Counted from the first letter of the stretch, positions 7,588-15,858 are shown. The stretch: DNA of 36,844 nt from Candidatus Neomicrothrix sp. UBA2517 (GCA_002341185.1 DDNP01000014.1:10990-47833), one strand, 5' to 3'. Numbers and translations: made by a program. Notes: generated from the letters alone by a model not told the origin.

Positions 7588-8490
7588 TTAATCTAATTGT
7601 TCTTTTAGTGCTTCTAGGAGAGATATTATTGCTGGGCTTTGCGCTGCATTTTTTCGAGAAGCGACGATCAAGTTCCTTGTCCCTAGGATACTGCTAGGAA
7701 TTAACGGCCTAGGTCCGGCTTCTGCTTGGACATTAGGGAGCACAGTCCACCCTATACCTAGATTAACCATCTCTTTAAGCACTTCAGGTTGTGGTGAATC
7801 AGCTACAACGTTAACGGAGGACCCGCGTTCTTTGAGAGCAGCAGAAATTATTTTACGCGTATTTGAACTTTCGGGGAAGAGCACCCAAGGACCCCATTCG
7901 CTTGGCGGTCCTAATGGTCCTCCACCAGGTTTATAGATAGAAAGAGTTTCCGTTAGCAAAGGTTCAATTTCAATACCTTTAATCTTTTCTTCAGGTTCGA
8001 TACACACGATTAGGTCCAATTGCCCACCTTGTAGCGCTTCGACTAAGGGGCGAGAGGGACTCACTTTTAAGTGGAAATTAAGTGAAGGGTGATCATTTCT
8101 GAAGTCTTTTAATACCCCTTGGAAATAATTCACAGCTGCTATGTCGATCATACCTATCCGAATCGTTCCTTCATCTGCATTTCTCATTCGGTCAGACCAT
8201 TTAGCTAAATCACTTGTTAACGAAATGACCTGTCGAGCATGATCCAAAAGAATTTCTGCATTTGGATGAAGCATTCGCCTTCGTCCAACTCGATCAAATA
8301 ACGGTACGCCAACTCTTCGTTCTAATTCTGCGAGCCCTTGTGAAAGCGCCGATGGGGTAACTCCGACAGCATCTGATGCATCTGCCCATGTATTTTCTTC
8401 AGCAACAGCTATCAGATACTCAAGTTGTCTTATCGAAAGGTCGGGTAAGTTATGCACACCTCTACATAATAGTTTAGTTTTTCTTAACAA
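7588..8490 (-). CDS. LysR-family transcriptional regulator
   Basis: A 300-residue DNA-binding regulator. An N-terminal winged helix-turn-helix occupies about residues 18-77 (LSIRQLEYLIAVAEENTW, then VGVTPSALSQGLAELERRVG and VPLFDR). It is followed by a periplasmic-binding-protein-like effector domain starting at TIRIGMIDIAAV. The ligand is unknown. Start is uncertain: TTG 8490 has AAAGGT a few bases upstream, while GTG 8457 would remove 11 residues of unusual N-terminus and place the start nearer the conserved LSIRQLEY. It is divergent from inositol-phosphate synthase, the arrangement in which LysR proteins commonly control both genes. An inverted repeat lies between them. Confidence 0.92.
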   Translation of the reverse strand: MLRKTKLLCRGVHNLPDLSIRQLEYLIAVAEENTWADASDAVGVTPSALSQGLAELERRVGVPLFDRVGRRRMLHPNAEILLDHARQVISLTSDLAKWSDRMRNADEGTIRIGMIDIAAVNYFQGVLKDFRNDHPSLNFHLKVSPSRPLVEALQGGQLDLIVCIEPEEKIKGIEIEPLLTETLSIYKPGGGPLGPPSEWGPWVLFPESSNTRKIISAALKERGSSVNVVADSPQPEVLKEMVNLGIGWTVLPNVQAEAGPRPLIPSSILGTRNLIVASRKNAAQSPAIISLLEALKEQLD

Positions 8491-8509
8491 TAAACCTTTA
8501 ATGTTTATT
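8489..8509. promoter_or_regulatory. inverted repeat between LysR gene and inositol-phosphate synthase
   Basis: AATAAAC at 8489-8495 and GTTTATT at 8503-8509 are 7-bp inverted arms with a 7-base spacer. They sit in the 36-70 bases between the LysR start and ATG 8527. The position suits a LysR recognition site, although it does not show the textbook T-N11-A spacing, and A+T-rich arms of this size can arise by chance. Confidence 0.42.
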
Positions 8510-8526
8510 ATTGCTAATATCGGTTC

Positions 8527-9828
8527 ATGACTTCAAGAAACATAAAATCATCTCAAGGTAAACTAGGCATACTAACACCAGGCATGGGGGCAGTAGCTTC
8601 AACTTTCATCGCAGGAGTTCTTGCCGCAAGGAAAGGATTAAAGCCGCCTATTGGGTCTATCAGCCAAATGGCACACATTCGCCTTGGAACAAAGGAAGAA
8701 GGAAGAAATCCTTTAATTAAAGATTTCGTTCCTCTAGCAGAACTAGACGATCTCGTATTCGGGGGATGGGATCCAATTTCCCCAAACGTTCTTGAAGCAG
8801 CCCGAACTGCTGGCGTACTGGAAGGAGATGACCTCTCTGAGATTTCTAGTGAATTAGAAGCAATTATCCCGATGGAGGCCGTTTTCAATAAAGAGTGGGT
8901 TTCCCGCCTAGACGGTGTCCGCGTTAAAGATCTAGAAAGTAAATGGGATCAAGCAGAAGCACTGATTCGAGACATAGCGAATTTCAAAGAGGAAAACGGC
9001 TGTGACCGTCTTGTAATGGTTTGGTGCGGCTCAACAGAGGCCTTTCAAGAACCAACGGAAGTCCATGCTTCCGTTGCCGCTTTTGAAGAAGGGTTGAGAA
9101 ATAATGACCCTAATATTTCTCCAAGTCAAATATATGCATACGCAGCCCTGCAAAGTGACGTTCCGTTTGCAAATGGAGCGCCCAATTTAAGCTGTGATCT
9201 GGATTGCATCGTTGAACTTTCAAAATCACGAGGCGTTCCGATAGCAGGAAAAGATTTCAAAACCGGCCAGACACTAATGAAAACTCTTCTAGCACCGGGA
9301 TTCAAAGCGCGAATGCTTGGACTGGAAGGCTGGTATTCAACCAATATTCTCGGAAATAGAGATGGAGAAGTGCTTGATGCTCCAGAAAACTTTAAGTCCA
9401 AAGAAGTCTCTAAATTAGGGGTTTTGGATACTATCTTGCAACCTGAGCTTTACCCTGACCTTTACGGTGATATCCATCACGTTGTGAGGATCAACTATTA
9501 CCCACCTCGAGGCGATAATAAGGAAGGTTGGGACAATATCGATATCTTTGGCTGGTTAGGCTACCCAATGCAAATAAAGGTTGACTTCCTTTGCCGAGAT
9601 TCTATTCTTGCGGCCCCAATTGTTCTTGACCTCGCACTGTTCATGGATTTGGCTCATCGTGCCGGTGAGTCCGGGGTTCAAGAATGGCTAAGTTTCTATC
9701 TTAAAGCTCCACAGTCATCCACGGACAGCGGGCCTGAGCATGACCTGTTCATCCAACAAACAAAATTAAAAAATACGCTGCGCGAATGGATGGGCGAAGA
9801 GCCTGTTACACATAGTGAAGCAGGGTAG
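8527..9828 (+). CDS. ino1: myo-inositol-1-phosphate synthase
   Basis: NAD-dependent isomerisation of glucose 6-phosphate to 1L-myo-inositol 1-phosphate, the first step to inositol, phosphatidylinositol and, in actinobacteria, mycothiol. The 433-residue protein has an N-terminal Rossmann region (LGILTPGMGAVASTFIAG, residues 13-30) and the family's signature parts: VPIAGKDFKTGQTLMKT with the catalytic Lys residues, LGLEGWYSTNILGNRDGEVL split over two strands, and VRINYYPPRGDNKEGWDNID with FLCRDSILAAPIVLDLA. The length matches the bacterial/eukaryotic-like form of about 430 residues rather than the shorter 360-residue mycobacterial form. The position divergent from a LysR gene suggests regulated expression. 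Convergent on the SnoaL-like gene, 14 bases apart. Confidence 0.9.
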   Translation: MTSRNIKSSQGKLGILTPGMGAVASTFIAGVLAARKGLKPPIGSISQMAHIRLGTKEEGRNPLIKDFVPLAELDDLVFGGWDPISPNVLEAARTAGVLEGDDLSEISSELEAIIPMEAVFNKEWVSRLDGVRVKDLESKWDQAEALIRDIANFKEENGCDRLVMVWCGSTEAFQEPTEVHASVAAFEEGLRNNDPNISPSQIYAYAALQSDVPFANGAPNLSCDLDCIVELSKSRGVPIAGKDFKTGQTLMKTLLAPGFKARMLGLEGWYSTNILGNRDGEVLDAPENFKSKEVSKLGVLDTILQPELYPDLYGDIHHVVRINYYPPRGDNKEGWDNIDIFGWLGYPMQIKVDFLCRDSILAAPIVLDLALFMDLAHRAGESGVQEWLSFYLKAPQSSTDSGPEHDLFIQQTKLKNTLREWMGEEPVTHSEAG

Positions 9829-9842
9829 CCGTAAACCCTGAT

Positions 9843-10754
9843 TTAAGGAATTGAACCACCAGCTTTAATCCAACTAGCAAACACGCTTTCAGCTTCCTGA
9901 GGGTTATAGACATCTTCCTCGTAGCTCCATTGACCATTGCCTGCATAATGCAGGATGACGTGAACATTAAAAGAATAATCCACCCCGCTTTCAGATGGGT
10001 CCGGAAGACAGTTTGGTACTAATGCGATAACACGATTTCCATCAATGATGTAATGGTCAACGGGAAAAGTCATTTGCGGGAAAGGACCCATTGTTGAAGT
10101 AATCCATTCTTTAATCTCCGATCTTCCATCGAATTTTCCGTAATGATGCTCAAAATACCTTGCATCCTCCGTAAATTGGTCTGCCCACTGAGACCAGTCT
10201 CCTGTCTGAACAGCAATTTCTCCTCTCCGAACGTATTTACGAAATTCTTCCTCTATCTCTTCTCTTGAAATAGGAGTGTTAGGAACCTCAGGGGCCCAAC
10301 CCTCAATGCCACGTAAAGTACTATCCGCAGGGGTTTCTATTCGCCCACCATCGTTAAACCACTCCTGCCATACACGTTCTGCATCAATAGGGTTATAAAA
10401 ATCTTCTTCGTAATCCCATAGGCCATCTCCGGCATACCGTAGGTATGTTGTGTTGGGGAAGCCGTACCGCTTTCCTTCCCCTGTCGGATCTGGGAGATTG
10501 TTCCAAATATACAAGGCCACCCTGCCGTCTTCAATTGCCCACCATTCCATCCACATAGAAATATTGGGGTAGTCCTTCATGGTCGAAACTATCCATTCAG
10601 AAATTTCCTTCCTTCCACGAAATTCCCCAAGATAATGTTCTACGTATTTTGCATCAGGCGTAAATAAAGAAGCCCAAGACTCCCAATCATGATCAATAAC
10701 CCCGCGCTTCCTGTATTCTTCGAATGCAACGACAACCTCATCATCTTTGAACAT
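9843..10754 (-). CDS. tandem-duplicated SnoaL/NTF2-like domain protein
   Basis: A 303-residue protein made of two homologous halves joined by a short linker near 145-165. Half one (about 5-140) reads EYRKRGVIDHDWESWASLF, YVEHYLGEFRGRKEISEWI, LRYAGDGLWDYEEDFYNP. Half two (about 168-300) reads KYVRRGEIAVQTGDWSQWA, YFEHHYGKFDGRSEIKEWI, LHYAGNGQWSYEEDVYNP. Each half has the cone-shaped alpha+beta fold pattern of SnoaL/NTF2-like proteins with the W-x3-F/T-x-D-A opening, so this is an internal duplication. Members include polyketide cyclases, steroid isomerases, limonene epoxide hydrolase and dehydratases; the reaction here is unknown. No signal peptide. ATG 10754 has a GGGAG ribosome site seven bases upstream. 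Divergent from yaaA. Confidence 0.78.
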   Translation of the reverse strand: MFKDDEVVVAFEEYRKRGVIDHDWESWASLFTPDAKYVEHYLGEFRGRKEISEWIVSTMKDYPNISMWMEWWAIEDGRVALYIWNNLPDPTGEGKRYGFPNTTYLRYAGDGLWDYEEDFYNPIDAERVWQEWFNDGGRIETPADSTLRGIEGWAPEVPNTPISREEIEEEFRKYVRRGEIAVQTGDWSQWADQFTEDARYFEHHYGKFDGRSEIKEWITSTMGPFPQMTFPVDHYIIDGNRVIALVPNCLPDPSESGVDYSFNVHVILHYAGNGQWSYEEDVYNPQEAESVFASWIKAGGSIP

Positions 10755-10870
10755 TTATAACTCCCAGCCTCTTTGTCCATATGAGTAAGATTTTCACAAC
10801 AAGCATAAAAACTCAAGATTGATATCTGTTGTTTCGGCAAAGGGTCGAAATCTGATGTAAAAATAAAGAT

Positions 10871-11653
10871 ATGATAATTGTTGTTTCTCCTGCCAAAGCC
10901 CTCGACTTTGAAACTCCATGGGCGACTCAAAAAAATAGTAAACCCGCCTTGATCAAAAGAAGTGAAGAGCTTGTTGATGTACTTTCAAAAAAGTCGCCTG
11001 ATGAACTTGGGTCTCTTATGTCTTTGTCGGATAGTTTAGCTGAATTAAATTTTGAAAGGTATCAGGACTGGAGCACCCCTTTCACGAAAAGCAATTCCCG
11101 ACCAGCAATACTTTCCTTCAACGGCGATACATATACGGGATTGAACGCCACAGACTCGTTTTCAGAAGAAGACTATGACTACGCACAGAATACGTTGAGA
11201 ATACTGTCCGGCCTATACGGAGTCCTTAGACCGCTTGACTTGATCCAACCATACAGACTTGAAATGGGCACCAAATTAGAAACTGATCACGGAAAAAATT
11301 TATATGAATTCTGGGGCAATTCTTTAACCAACTCTCTAGCCAAAGCCCTCAATGCCAGTCCTGGAGAAGAAGTTCTTGTTAACCTTGCCTCAACTGAATA
11401 TTTTAAATCAGTACATGTTAATGAACTACCCTGTTCTGTGGTGACACCCACATTCCTCGATAGAAAAGACGACGGGGACTACAAAACCGTGAGTTTCTAT
11501 GCAAAAAGAGCTAGGGGTTCAATGGCTTCTTGGATTATCCGAAACAGGATTTTGGAATCCAAACAGCTTCAAGCATTCGCTGAGAACGGGTATAAATTTT
11601 GTTCAGAAAGATCAAATGACCTGTCGCCAGTATTCATCAGAACTAACTCGTAG
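10871..11653 (+). CDS. yaaA: peroxide stress protein YaaA (DUF328/UPF0246)
   Basis: A 260-residue member of the YaaA family, in E. coli part of the OxyR regulon and limiting intracellular unincorporated iron under hydrogen peroxide; it has DNA-binding activity in vitro. Characteristic segments: MIIVVSPAKALDFE at the N-terminus, PAILSFNGDTYTGL (about 77-90), LRILSGLYGVLRPLDLIQPYR (split, about 113-133), LEMGTKL, LVNLASTEYFKSV and FYAKRARGSMASWII. Length is typical (about 250-260). It is the first gene of a plus-strand unit; 11 bases separate its stop from the GAPDH start, so stress protection and arsenate detoxification may be co-expressed. The 116-base region upstream is a divergent promoter region with no repeat I would call. 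Confidence 0.92.
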   Translation: MIIVVSPAKALDFETPWATQKNSKPALIKRSEELVDVLSKKSPDELGSLMSLSDSLAELNFERYQDWSTPFTKSNSRPAILSFNGDTYTGLNATDSFSEEDYDYAQNTLRILSGLYGVLRPLDLIQPYRLEMGTKLETDHGKNLYEFWGNSLTNSLAKALNASPGEEVLVNLASTEYFKSVHVNELPCSVVTPTFLDRKDDGDYKTVSFYAKRARGSMASWIIRNRILESKQLQAFAENGYKFCSERSNDLSPVFIRTNS

Positions 11654-11664
11654 ACGAGAATTTT

Positions 11665-12675
11665 ATGACCGTGAAAGTTGGTATCAACGGCTTTGGTCGA
11701 ATGGGAAGGCTAGTCGTTCGAGCTCTTTCACATCATAAAGAAGTTCAAATAACTCACGTAAATGAAATTAACTGCGATGCAAGGACTGCAGCGCATCTGA
11801 TGCAATTTGATACTGTCCATGGAACATGGAAACGCGAAGCCCATGAATCAGAGGGAAATCTTATTTTGAATGAGTCTGCGGTGAGGTACACACAAATCGC
11901 CAATCCAGGAGATGTCGCATGGGAAGAAACTGACGTATCGATCATCATCGAGTGCACTGGGGCATTTAGAACAGTTGAAACTTTATCTAACTATTTCGGC
12001 CGAGGAGTTAAAAAAATTGTTGTAGCTGCTCCGGTTCATGATGATTCCGTATTGAACATCGTGATGGGCTGCAACGAACACCTTTATGACCATACGCAAT
12101 TTGATATTGTGACTGCAGCTTCATGTACAACGAATTGTGTCGCTCCGGTTGTTAAGGTTCTACAGGATAATATCGGCATTGAGAGCGGACTAATAACGAC
12201 TATCCATGCACCTACAAACACTCAGGTAATAGTCGATAAGCCACTTGAGGACCCAAGGCGGGCCCGCTCAGCATTAAATTCCCTGATCCCAACTTCCACC
12301 GGTTCCGCATCCGCCATTACTCGTATTTTTCCAGAACTTCAAGGGAAACTTGATGGGCTTGCAGTCAGAGTGCCTGTTCTTAACGCTTCTCTGACAGATT
12401 GTGTTTTCTCTTTACAATCGAAAGTCAGCGTTCAAGAGATAAACCACTTATTCAAACACGCCTCATCAAAGGAATTACAGGGAATTCTTGGCTTTGAAGA
12501 TAGACCTCTTGTTTCAGCAGATTTTGTTAATGATAAGCGGTCTGGAATTGTTGATGGACTATCGACAATGACCCTTCCAAACGGACTTACCAAAATCCTA
12601 ATTTGGTACGATAACGAATACGGCTATGTCCACCGAATGGCAGAATTAACAGCGAAAATTTCAAGCGACCTATGA
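11665..12675 (+). CDS. gapdh: glyceraldehyde-3-phosphate dehydrogenase, ArsJ-associated type
   Basis: A 336-residue NAD-dependent enzyme that in glycolysis oxidises glyceraldehyde 3-phosphate; with arsenate in place of phosphate it makes 1-arseno-3-phosphoglycerate, the substrate of the ArsJ permease encoded next. N-terminal Rossmann motif VKVGINGFGRMGRL (3-16); catalytic Cys154 in ASCTTNCVAP; catalytic His in TIHAPTNTQVIVD; RRARSALNSLIPTSTGSA; and IWYDNEYGY near the C-terminus. The HAPTNTQ and NASLTDCVF segments differ from the usual housekeeping H-x-Y-T-N-D-Q and V-x-D-L-V forms and, as I recall it, resemble the dedicated ArsJ-linked enzyme. arsJ follows after 10 bases. A housekeeping role cannot be excluded, but the neighbour decides for detoxification. 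Confidence 0.9.
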   Translation: MTVKVGINGFGRMGRLVVRALSHHKEVQITHVNEINCDARTAAHLMQFDTVHGTWKREAHESEGNLILNESAVRYTQIANPGDVAWEETDVSIIIECTGAFRTVETLSNYFGRGVKKIVVAAPVHDDSVLNIVMGCNEHLYDHTQFDIVTAASCTTNCVAPVVKVLQDNIGIESGLITTIHAPTNTQVIVDKPLEDPRRARSALNSLIPTSTGSASAITRIFPELQGKLDGLAVRVPVLNASLTDCVFSLQSKVSVQEINHLFKHASSKELQGILGFEDRPLVSADFVNDKRSGIVDGLSTMTLPNGLTKILIWYDNEYGYVHRMAELTAKISSDL

Positions 12676-12685
12676 TCAGAAAAGA

Positions 12686-13915
12686 ATGAGAACTAAGACT
12701 TACGGTCTCGTAACTGGTGCTTACTGGAGCTTGACTTTGACAGATGGCGCCCTACGAATGGTCGTGCTTCTTCATTTTCATGAACTTGGCTTTGGGCCAG
12801 TTGAGCTTAGCTTCCTCTTTTTATCATATGAGTTTATGGGGGTACTAACGAACTTATTTGGAGGAATAGTTGGATCAAAGTCTGGTTTAGAGCAAACTTT
12901 AAAAGCTGGACTTTGCATTCAAATATTCGCTCTCGTTGCGATTTCCTTTGTTGATCCAAGCTGGGGAAAAATCTTTTCAGTAATTTTCGTCATGACCTGC
13001 CAAGCCTTCTCAGGTGTTGCCAAAGACCTCACTAAAATGAGCTCTAAGAGCGCGATTAAGTTTATAGTGCCAGAGGATGACACTGGAAAGGGGCAATCTC
13101 GACTTTTCCGTTGGGTTGCGGTTCTTACAGGATCCAAGAATGCTTTAAAAGGGGTTGGATTTTTCGTCGGTAGCGCTCTGCTATCATCTTTGGGATACAG
13201 GCCTTCTCTTCTTCTATTAGCTGCCCTTGTTGCGGCCGCATTGATTGCTGTTTTAACGCAACTCCAAGAAAATATTGGGAAGTCTAACAAACCTCTTCCT
13301 GAACGAATTTGGGCATCAAGTTACCCTGCGGTTAATCGACTGTCCATTGCTAGATTTTTTCTTTTTGGTTCAAGAGATATTTGGTTCGTTGTAGCGTTAC
13401 CTATTTTTCTTGATGAAAGTTTAGGCTGGTCATTTGAGGGAATTGGAGCTTTCCTTGCAGCCTGGGTTATAGGTTACGGCATTGTTCAAACGAGTGCCCC
13501 TTCCATTATAAGAATTCGGAGTTCAGCCGGCGAGATTCAAACTTCAGCACGGCTTTGGTCCTTCGTATTATTGATCTTTACTGGTTTATTAGCTGTGTTG
13601 GTTGCAAGTGATATTGGGAGAAACATTACTGTGATCATAGGCTTATTATTTTTTGGTGTTCTCTTTGCGCTTAACTCCTCTCTTCATTCGTACCTGATCC
13701 TTGCTTTTACCGAAGATGACAATGACATAGCTATTAACGTGGGTCTGTACTATTCTGCCAACGCTATTGGTAGGTTATTTGGGACTTTGTTATCTGGATT
13801 AACGTACCTTTGGGGTGGCTTAACTGCAGCATTGTTCACATGTTGCGGTTTTTTAGTTGCAAATTGGATGATCTCATTCACATTTCCTAAAGAGATCAGT
13901 TCAAGCGCTCGGTAG
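12686..13915 (+). CDS. arsJ: ArsJ organoarsenical (1-arseno-3-phosphoglycerate) efflux permease, MFS
   Basis: A 409-residue inner-membrane transporter of the major facilitator superfamily with about 12 hydrophobic segments. The first lies around YWSLTLTDGALRMVVLLHF (14-32), and the conserved loop GVAKDLTKMSSKSAIKFIVP (about 111-130) is the ArsJ hallmark. ArsJ exports 1-arseno-3-phosphoglycerate, which then falls apart to arsenate outside, so GAPDH plus ArsJ together give arsenate resistance without arsenate reductase. The start at 12686 is 10 bases after the GAPDH stop, with an AGAAAAGA stretch before it. No arsR repressor or arsC is in the window, so control must be by a distant gene or the unit is constitutive. 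The stop is 5 bases from the convergent cupin gene's stop. Confidence 0.9.
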   Translation: MRTKTYGLVTGAYWSLTLTDGALRMVVLLHFHELGFGPVELSFLFLSYEFMGVLTNLFGGIVGSKSGLEQTLKAGLCIQIFALVAISFVDPSWGKIFSVIFVMTCQAFSGVAKDLTKMSSKSAIKFIVPEDDTGKGQSRLFRWVAVLTGSKNALKGVGFFVGSALLSSLGYRPSLLLLAALVAAALIAVLTQLQENIGKSNKPLPERIWASSYPAVNRLSIARFFLFGSRDIWFVVALPIFLDESLGWSFEGIGAFLAAWVIGYGIVQTSAPSIIRIRSSAGEIQTSARLWSFVLLIFTGLLAVLVASDIGRNITVIIGLLFFGVLFALNSSLHSYLILAFTEDDNDIAINVGLYYSANAIGRLFGTLLSGLTYLWGGLTAALFTCCGFLVANWMISFTFPKEISSSAR

Positions 13916-13920
13916 AGGCG

Positions 13921-15090
13921 TTAACCCAAAAACCCTATTTCAAGTACTTGAAATTGAGAATCATGCTTCGCTATCGAGAATTGAAGTGAGGGGTGAAAGC
14001 CGTACGGATAACTTATTGCATCACCAGTTTTAAAAGTTTCCTTACGACCTCCAACTTCTATTTCTGCAGAACCATCTGTTACGAACCACATAATGAAGGA
14101 AAGCTTATTTTCGGATATCTCGAAAGACGGAGTTAGCTTCTTTTCACTACCTTTATGTCCACAAATTTTATTCACCCACCCTATGTTTCCTGATGCGGCT
14201 GCTATTGGTGTCATGTATACATTCAAAGAATCGGATTTTTGATATACCATTTCCTCGCATGATTCAGAGCTGCTGTGCGAGAAATGTTGGCCAAGGAAAT
14301 AACGCTGTTCCTTTTCAACACTGTTTGGCAGCTTCATGCCAAAATCGGAAAATGTTGCATGGTCTGAGGGAGAAGTAAACTCTACCACTTCAAGGTCATT
14401 GAATGATTCCAAGACTTGATGCCGAATTCCTGGTGGTTGAAGGATGTAATCCCCTTTCTCGAACAGAAATGGTTCGCCTTGATCTTCGTAGACTAATTTC
14501 GCAGCCCCGTTGATGCAAATAAGAGTTTGAAAGGAGACGTCGTGATAATGCACCCAGTCTTTGACTTTTCCGCTTCCCTCTATCCTAATCTGTGAGGCTA
14601 TAAGCATTTCATTATGTGCCCCAATTAATGACCGGTAAGACATCCCTGCACGGCCATGCACCCAGTCAGCATTTTCCGAGAGAGACAGGTTAATGATTGG
14701 CTCACGATTCTCTCTTTGCTTGTAATTTCTATTTGCCAAAACATAATTCACTCTGGTGCCATTTGGACCTACTAAATTTGTTCCTACTAGTGACTGATCT
14801 TCAACTGGAATTTCAATGAGAAGTGGCGGGCTCTCTGCTTTCTTATCAAGTGCGATAGTGAATTGTTCTCGTGTGAGGACAGCATAATCAGGGTCATCTG
14901 CAGGAGAAATCATGGCTATTCTAAACTCGAGGGTATTCACAAAAAAATTAAGGCCTGATTGGAAATCAGGTGCAGCAACTATTGACCTGATTGATTTTGC
15001 TTCAAGATTTGCGTCAACAGTAGATTGCATGAAAATAGTATCCTTGCCCTTATTGAGACTAAGGCTGAGAAGTAACCTAGTCATCTGCAT
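13921..15090 (-). CDS. VOC-like N-terminus fused to a bicupin
   Basis: A 389-residue protein of probably three parts. Residues about 32-120 (SIRSIVAAPDFQSGLNFFV, then DYAVLTREQFTIALDK) look like half of a vicinal-oxygen-chelate/glyoxalase domain. Two cupin domains follow, near 170-265 (WVHYHDVSFQTLICINGAA, GDYILQPPGIRHQVLE) and 300-387 (SFIMWFVTDGSAEIEVGG, GDAISYPYGFHPSLQF). Cupin one keeps candidate metal His residues (H-x-H in VHYHD and one in GIRHQ); cupin two has few. It could be a dioxygenase, isomerase or ligand sensor; I cannot say. Start: ATG 15090 is used, but ATG 15030 (MQSTVDANLEAK) has AAGGA about ten bases upstream and fits the domain border. Divergent from the PuuD-like gene across an inverted repeat, so it may belong to the amine island. 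Confidence 0.7.
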   Translation of the reverse strand: MQMTRLLLSLSLNKGKDTIFMQSTVDANLEAKSIRSIVAAPDFQSGLNFFVNTLEFRIAMISPADDPDYAVLTREQFTIALDKKAESPPLLIEIPVEDQSLVGTNLVGPNGTRVNYVLANRNYKQRENREPIINLSLSENADWVHGRAGMSYRSLIGAHNEMLIASQIRIEGSGKVKDWVHYHDVSFQTLICINGAAKLVYEDQGEPFLFEKGDYILQPPGIRHQVLESFNDLEVVEFTSPSDHATFSDFGMKLPNSVEKEQRYFLGQHFSHSSSESCEEMVYQKSDSLNVYMTPIAAASGNIGWVNKICGHKGSEKKLTPSFEISENKLSFIMWFVTDGSAEIEVGGRKETFKTGDAISYPYGFHPSLQFSIAKHDSQFQVLEIGFLG

Positions 15091-15105
15091 TTACGATACC
15101 GTTAC

Positions 15106-15127
15106 ATTCAAAGCATTAGATTTGAAT
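15106..15127. promoter_or_regulatory. inverted repeat between VOC-bicupin and PuuD-like genes
   Basis: ATTCAAA at 15106-15112 and TTTGAAT at 15121-15127 are 7-bp inverted arms with an 8-base spacer, inside the 51-base gap between the divergent starts at 15090 and 15142. One bound dimer there could cover both promoters. In E. coli the puu genes are repressed by PuuR, but no such regulator is in the window. Confidence 0.45.
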
Positions 15128-15141
15128 ACTGATATTGATTC

Positions 15142-15858
15142 ATGATTAAGAAAAAGCCACTTATAGGGATTACGGGAAGTCGACGCAAAGGAGAGAACTT
15201 GCGTGACGGTCTGGAAGTCATGAACGACCTATCCTTCGAGGCGTACTGGGTTGACGATGCCGAATGCATAATCGCTGCGGGCGGAATCCCAGTATTTCTT
15301 CCGTTAAGTCTTGACCCTGAGGAGTTTATTCCACGTCTTGACGGGATACTCATGAGTGGAGGTGCCGATATAGATCCACGGCAGTATGGGGCTGAACCTG
15401 CACCTGAATTAGAGTCAATTGAACCTATTCGTGATGAATTTGAATTGAAATTGTTAAAAGAAGCCTACGAGAGTGAGCTACCAATTGCTGGAATTTGCCG
15501 TGGTCTGCAAATTCTTAACGTTTACGCCGGTGGGACACTATTTCAAGATATTCCGACACACTCAGTTCGTGATCAACCTCCTTTAAGTTGCGTGCACAAA
15601 GTAACTTTTGATGATGGTTCGATTCTCGCAGAGTTGTATGGCCGTTCGATGGAAGTAAATTCTCTACATCATCAAAGCATCGCTAAACTCGGCGATGGGT
15701 TTATAGCGGCAGGAATCGCAGATGATCAGGGGATCGAAGCCATAGAGCATTGCGAACTTCCCATTCTCGCTGTTCAGTGGCATCCTGAAATGTTAATTAC
15801 CAGAGATAGTGACCCTCTCTTCAGATGGCTAATCGAACATTCTTCAGAGAATCTCTAA
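15142..15858 (+). CDS. puuD: gamma-glutamyl-gamma-aminobutyrate hydrolase-like class I amidotransferase (PuuD/C26 family)
   Basis: A 238-residue cytoplasmic hydrolase of the class I glutamine amidotransferase fold. In E. coli PuuD splits gamma-glutamyl-GABA to glutamate and GABA in putrescine degradation. Visible motifs: IGITGSRR at the N-terminus, DGILMSGGADIDPRQYG (the family's oxyanion loop), the nucleophile elbow AGICRGLQILN with catalytic Cys near 119, VNSLHHQSI, and the His/Glu pair in VQWHPE near 214-216. Length is close to the 254 residues of E. coli PuuD. The glutamylating partner PuuA is not in the window, so another gamma-glutamyl or amide substrate is possible. Its stop overlaps the convergent aldehyde dehydrogenase stop by four bases (15855-15858). 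Confidence 0.83.
   Translation: MIKKKPLIGITGSRRKGENLRDGLEVMNDLSFEAYWVDDAECIIAAGGIPVFLPLSLDPEEFIPRLDGILMSGGADIDPRQYGAEPAPELESIEPIRDEFELKLLKEAYESELPIAGICRGLQILNVYAGGTLFQDIPTHSVRDQPPLSCVHKVTFDDGSILAELYGRSMEVNSLHHQSIAKLGDGFIAAGIADDQGIEAIEHCELPILAVQWHPEMLITRDSDPLFRWLIEHSSENL

Noticed and set aside
11665..12675. Reading the GAPDH as the housekeeping glycolytic enzyme
   Set aside because: The immediate arsJ neighbour and the altered HAPTNTQ and NASLTDCVF segments favour the dedicated detoxification type.
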